A stretch of DNA of 64,000 nt from Proteles cristata cristata. Its lineage: Eukaryota > Chordata > Mammalia > Carnivora > Hyaenidae. This document shows, piece by piece, positions 47,201 through 53,200 of the stretch. The notes below the pieces were generated by a model. That model made no database searches. It was given only the letters and a program-made list of their open reading frames with translations, and had not been told where the DNA came from. Within the stretch, counting starts at the first letter, position 1. Each line of letters begins with the position of its first letter. A program made the position numbers and the translations under genes. The DNA lies in contig JAESUZ010001519.1 of NCBI GenBank assembly GCA_017311185.1, forward strand, positions 186,001 to 250,000, given 5' to 3'.

Positions 47201-50200
47201 GCCATCACTCGATCGCCCTCCAAAACTGTATGGACACTAGACCACTTAGTTAATAGAGAAAAGGGAGTACATGACCTTGTAAGTAAATCCTGTTGTGCAT
47301 AGAAAGATGAATCCAAAAATATAAAGGCCAATATACTTAACATGCATGAGACCATTCAATCTCTTTGCACAGCTGTCAGTGAAAAGTGAAATATGTCGTT
47401 CTGGCTGATAGAGCCTCAAAGAGAACCACAAACCAAATCCTTAATGGTGTAAACTATGTCTTATTTTACTGGTGTTCTGTCCTCTTCTCCATGATTAAAC
47501 ATAACACACAATATGACACCGAAAAAAGAAACGTTCTAACACTTATGATACGAAAGGCTTTACAAACACTAGAAAAAGACGTTTATGGCCTGACGATCCT
47601 GAGCATTGCAACACAGATGTCAGCAGAAGGGCAAGGGGGGGGAATGATCACAGGTAGGCTAACGGCCACCGTGGAAACAGATCTGCAACTGTCAAATGAC
47701 TTTGGTTCAACAGAAACCTTTCCAGCTACAGATGCCGTGTGACCTTGGCTTGAATACATCCCAGAATCCGTTTTCTAATACTTGATGAGGTGTCTGGGAA
47801 TTAAAATGAAATGTCAGCATAACTTCTTCCTTACTCACATATATAGATGGCATTTCTCTCTGGTACTAGAATTTTCCCACTTGGGAAGCAGAATACTCTT
47901 GAGGCTTTCTACCTGCCAACCCCAGCAACCACGATCATGGTACTTATGATACCCAACGATTATTTGTCTGTGATTTGCATTTCTCCACTATCTGTCTCTA
48001 AGCTCCTCGGGGACAGACACTACAGTGTTCAACTAATATTCGTGAGAGCGTCACAAAATGCCCAGAGTTAAGTAAACATCTGTGAGATTCATCAGATCTC
48101 TCCTCCTACAACTAAGTGTGGCTTTAAAGTACAGACTTGCTCGGAGCATAAGGCAGGGAGGGATGTGTCCAATCACCATGTTGCACGTATAAAACTAATG
48201 TAACATTGTGTATAAACTATACTTCAATGATTTAAAAAAATACAGGCTCACTGTCTGCCCATCTACCTTCTCCATCCTTGCTTAACCTTTCCTAAGATTT
48301 CTTGGCAAAAACTTCCACTCTTCCATCTGTGTAACCTCCTTTGAAAATGATTAACACCCCAGTCTCTCGTTTTCTAATTACCTGCAATGGAGTGAGGTTT
48401 AATATTAGAGGACCAAATTCTCATAAGGACCAAAAACTAGATGGGTGTAAGACATTAATATTTACCAGAATTTGCCATAAAGTAAAAAGAACTTTATGGA
48501 AAAGTTTAGGAATTCTGTTTGGGAATTCTCTGTGGGGAGGGGTTTATAAAGGGACTGACGTATTTTCAGCAACCAGTCCAAGCATGCCCTTACTTTTATT
48601 TAAGATGTTTTACTCAGCATTTAAATGGTTGCTTTAAAAACATCAATTCTAGGGGCACCTGGGTGGCTCAGTCGGTTGAGCATCCGACTTCGGCTCAGGT
48701 CATGAATTTGCAGCAAATTCAGTTTGAGCCCTGCGTCGGGCTCTGAGCTGACAACTCAGAGCCTAGAACCTGCTTTAGATTCTGTGTCTCCATGTCTCTC
48801 TGCCCCTCCACTGCTCACACTCTGTCTCTCAAAAATAAAGATAAAAAATTAAAGAAAAATTGCTTCTAAGACTTCATTTGGGTTTTGAGGGAAACGATAA
48901 AGATCTTTTAGTTCCGTTGTCCATCATGCAGACACTGGACCCAAGTTAACTGCTTCCTGGCACACTATCATTTAGGAAATAATCAGCTTTGGATAATATA
49001 CTTGGGACATAATAAAATTTTCAGCTTGTGAATGACCATCTCAAGCACCTGCATATATTTTTAACTTTTTTTTTTCTAATTCCATTTTAGGAGGAAATTC
49101 TGGTATACCAGTGATGGTATGCTCCAATTATTTTGAGCTCTACTGTGTATGAACTGGCCAAGGCTTTTGCAATAAACCCAAGATTTGCAAAATATTCACT
49201 CGTCCTACTGCAGAATGTGGGGTTATCACTTCTCTGTGTGAGCTCCAGCTGGCTGGACAAATTCGAAAATTAATTTCCACCTGCCTATTATCTTTGTTAT
49301 AACTATTCACAATTGTCCAATATATGCCTGACTTTCTCACACTGACCCTTACAATCCTGTTACCGTGTTATTTGAACATTTCATCCTTTTTCCCCCTTGA
49401 AAGAGAGACGAAAATCTCCTTTGCCACAATTTTAAGTATGATTGAGAAGGGCTCACCTTCCCATTTTCAAGTGGCTTAATAATATGAAATCGTCAAAACA
49501 ACATATATCTGCAGAGACAGCCCATGATTTACTGTGCCGATTACCATTTATCCTGCCTATCTGTGGGTGAACAAGGAAGATGAACTTTTCAGAACAGAGC
49601 AAGACTTTTCCATAGACAAATGTTTCAACTCTAGTGCAACTGTATATTTTCCCCACAGAGAAAAGAAAACACCATATTTACTTTCATAGTCTCTCCTTTC
49701 TCCCCCCACGTGCCTCTTACAACGCTTTTCTTAATCAGAGGTCACTTACCTACCAATTTAAACCATCAAAGAACCTAATTTTAAAATGGTCTCTAAGCCC
49801 CAAAAGAGAGGTCTTTAGGTTCATTTATCAAAATATATTCTACAGTTTTTTTAAGACCGGAGCCTTCAAGCATTTACCCAGAGGCTAAGTCCTTTGTGCA
49901 TAATTTGAGGGCCTCAAATGATTGCAAAGCCTGAATTAGGGAATAGGACATTCCTCCAATATATGGGTCTAATGAGAAAGCCCTGAACTAGGGGGGCGGG
50001 GAGAAGGAGCAAATAATTACCAGGACATTTACTTTGTTAGATACTAAGCTGAGAGTTTCAGGCATCCTCTAGTCTAGTCCTTTTTTTTTTTTTTTTTAAT
50101 TTTTTTAATGTTTTATTTATTTCTAGGTGAGAGAGAGGGAGAGAGAGAGAGAGACAGCATGAGCAGGGGAGGATCAGAGAGAGAGGGAGTCACAGACTGT

Positions 50201-53200
50201 AACAGGCTCCAGGCTCTGAGCTGGCAGTCAGCACAGAGCCCGACGCGGGGCTCGAACCCACGAACCGCGAGATCATGACCTGAGCGAAAGTCGGACGCTT
50301 AACCGACTAAGCCACCCAGGCGCCCCTCCTCTAGTCTAGTCCTGACCAAATAAGCAAAGATTTCAGTACAAGCCTCTCTATAGGAGGAAGTAACAAAAGA
50401 GTTAGATTTCAAAATCAAGATGGTCAGATGTTCTTACTCTCTCCATAGAACCAAGTACTTCAGTGTCGATTGCACTATTATTTTTTTTTAAATGTTTTAT
50501 TTATTTCTAGGAGAGAGAGAGACAGCATGAGCAGGGGAGGGTCAGAGAGAGAGGGAGTCACAGACTGAAACAGGCTCCAGGCTCCGAGCTGGCAGTCAGC
50601 ACAGAGCCCGACGCGGGGCTCGAACCCACGAACCGTGAGATCATGACCTAAGCGAAAGTCGGACGCTTAACCGACTAAGCTACCCAGGCGCCCCTCGATT
50701 GCACTATTAAGCTACAATAGCCGCGGACAATCACCTTCCCTAGCCTCCTTATTCATAAGATTGTTACCTGTTCTCTGTTATCTTTGATTCCAAGATTCCA
50801 TATAATGCTGACTATGCTGATAATAATCATCCTCAGTTATTAAGGTGAAACCATCAGTATGAACTTAACAAGGTAAGGAATACTATATTGCATGTTCTCG
50901 ATCATGGTATCTCCCCGGCCAGCTGAGCATTAAGTGCATGTTCTATAAATTTTTAAAACCCCTTTGGACTTAAAGTAATAAATTTCATCTAGCTAGAAAA
51001 TGCATCTCTGTGGATTAGCTCATCCCTTCATACAATGACATATGATTTCTTCTCTTCCCACAATGAACAAAAGGAAGAAAGAAATCTTTTACTCAATGTC
51101 TCCATTATTTTCTCATGGCAGGAATTTCCAATAACAAATGAAACAAAATACACATACTCCTAACAAAAGATTCCCAACTAAATTTAGTTTTAAATCCTTA
51201 CGCATTTGGGACTATTCAAAACTTTGCTGTTCTCCATCCATTCAAATATTTATTAAATGCCAACTCTCTTCACGACCTTGTGAAGGACATAAAAAGATGA
51301 ACACAAGTCCCTAGCATATTGAATACATGTATCAAAGCTTAAGGAGTGATAGAGTAGTCATGTTTCAAATGAAAGGAATGCTTATAAATAAACTGGGTTT
51401 CCTATCTAGTTTCGGGAAAGGAGATTAAAAACATATGTAGATTACACACCGATTTCACTAAAATATTATATCCACCCAATAATTAAAATCCGAGGATTGA
51501 CTCTTCACAGCTCATCAGGCAGAAACATTCATTGATATTCCAACACTGTTTCCTACCATAAGGTTCCAGAAGCTCCGGCAGAGCTTGATGCAATGTGCTT
51601 ATACACTTGCCTAATTTTAAGCTGACAAGACAGTGGATCAAAATTCAGAAAAATAATATAATGCATACACAACAAGCAGATGCTGAGATCTTGGTACGGA
51701 TAGGCTTTCTTCTTCAAAATGAGGATTGGTTGTCACAAGGAGACACACATTAAAGTGTGTTCTCTGTGAACTCCAAACCGAAGCAAGGAGGAGGGAACAC
51801 TATACGACAGGCTTAATGGTTCGTTATAGCAGTAGCTACATGGGTGGGAGCTTGGGTTTGGTTTTTCACTAAAACAATTATCTGAATTCTTTTAAATGCC
51901 CATTATTTTAAATGCCCGGTTATTGTTTAACCCTCCTTTGTATTTTCTCATGTTTAGTGCAATGTCAAGAATACACCAGGCAGCTGTTAATTTATTTTTA
52001 AACCCTGCCTGGCAAAACCTAGTAGCAGACACGTGTAAATAGCTTTAACTCCATGCCATCAATGCTTGGAAAATGTGGGATCATCTGTAATGGTAATGAG
52101 CATTCTGGAATTCTGCGGACAACCTACCATGTTGATTAAATTTACCACGATCCAACAACCCTCTAAAATGCAAGAGATCTTTTATGTTTATAAAGATTAT
52201 TATTGTTGGTGTTGTTGTTATTATTTGATCAAAGGCCCAGCAAGTCGAACCAGGGCAAAAATATTTACAACTCTCCCAATAACCACTAAGAGATTATCAT
52301 TGATTCCATATCGATTTTCAAATAAAGTTCCCATTGAACCAGATTCCTGATCTCAATCATAAGGACTTATTCCAATTTTTTAAAAAATGTTTTTATTTAT
52401 TTATTGGAGAGAGAGAGAGAGAGACAGCGTGAACAGGGGAGGGTCAGAGAGAGAGAGGGAGTCACAGACTGAAACAGGCTCCAGGCTCCGAGCTGGCAGT
52501 CAGCACAGAGCCCGACGCGGGGCTCGAACCCACGAACCGCGAGATCATGACCCAAGCGAAAGTCGGACGCTTAACCGACTAAGCCACCCAGGCGCCCCTC
52601 CAATTTTTAATAATTCCTTATGTCAAGGTATTAAACAAAACAGCTTTAAGTGCAAAGCTTTTTAACCATCATTAAAAATACCACCAAAGATACCACCAAA
52701 AACCCAAGGTCTCACTTTCCTAGTTAGTAAATAATCACTACTACATTCTAAGAAATACGGTGTTCCTGCCGCTGAATTAACCACTTTCCCACTGAATCTT
52801 TTATAACAGAAAAGCTAGAGTTAAGAAAAAAAGGAGAGAAGGGAAAGAGAGATATCAAACCCTGGTTCAACCCCTTACAAGTCATGTGATCTCGGACAAT
52901 TTAATTAAACTCTGAATCTCACACCCCTCCACTGCAGAATCACAAGGTTATTATTTCTCCTGGCTACATGAAATGTAAACGTTCTTCAAAGGCACTTTAT
53001 GCCTTGCCACTAGAGATAATCACAACACACTTAAAGGAAATGTTCATGCTATTTAAAACATTGAGTAGTATCTATTTAAATACTTGCTATTTAAAACATT
53101 GAGTCGGATTCTCACAGGAGGAACTTTATCTTATTCACCTTTGCACTCCCAGGGGCTAGGATAAAACCGAACATAATATATATTACTGTTGAAAATGTAA

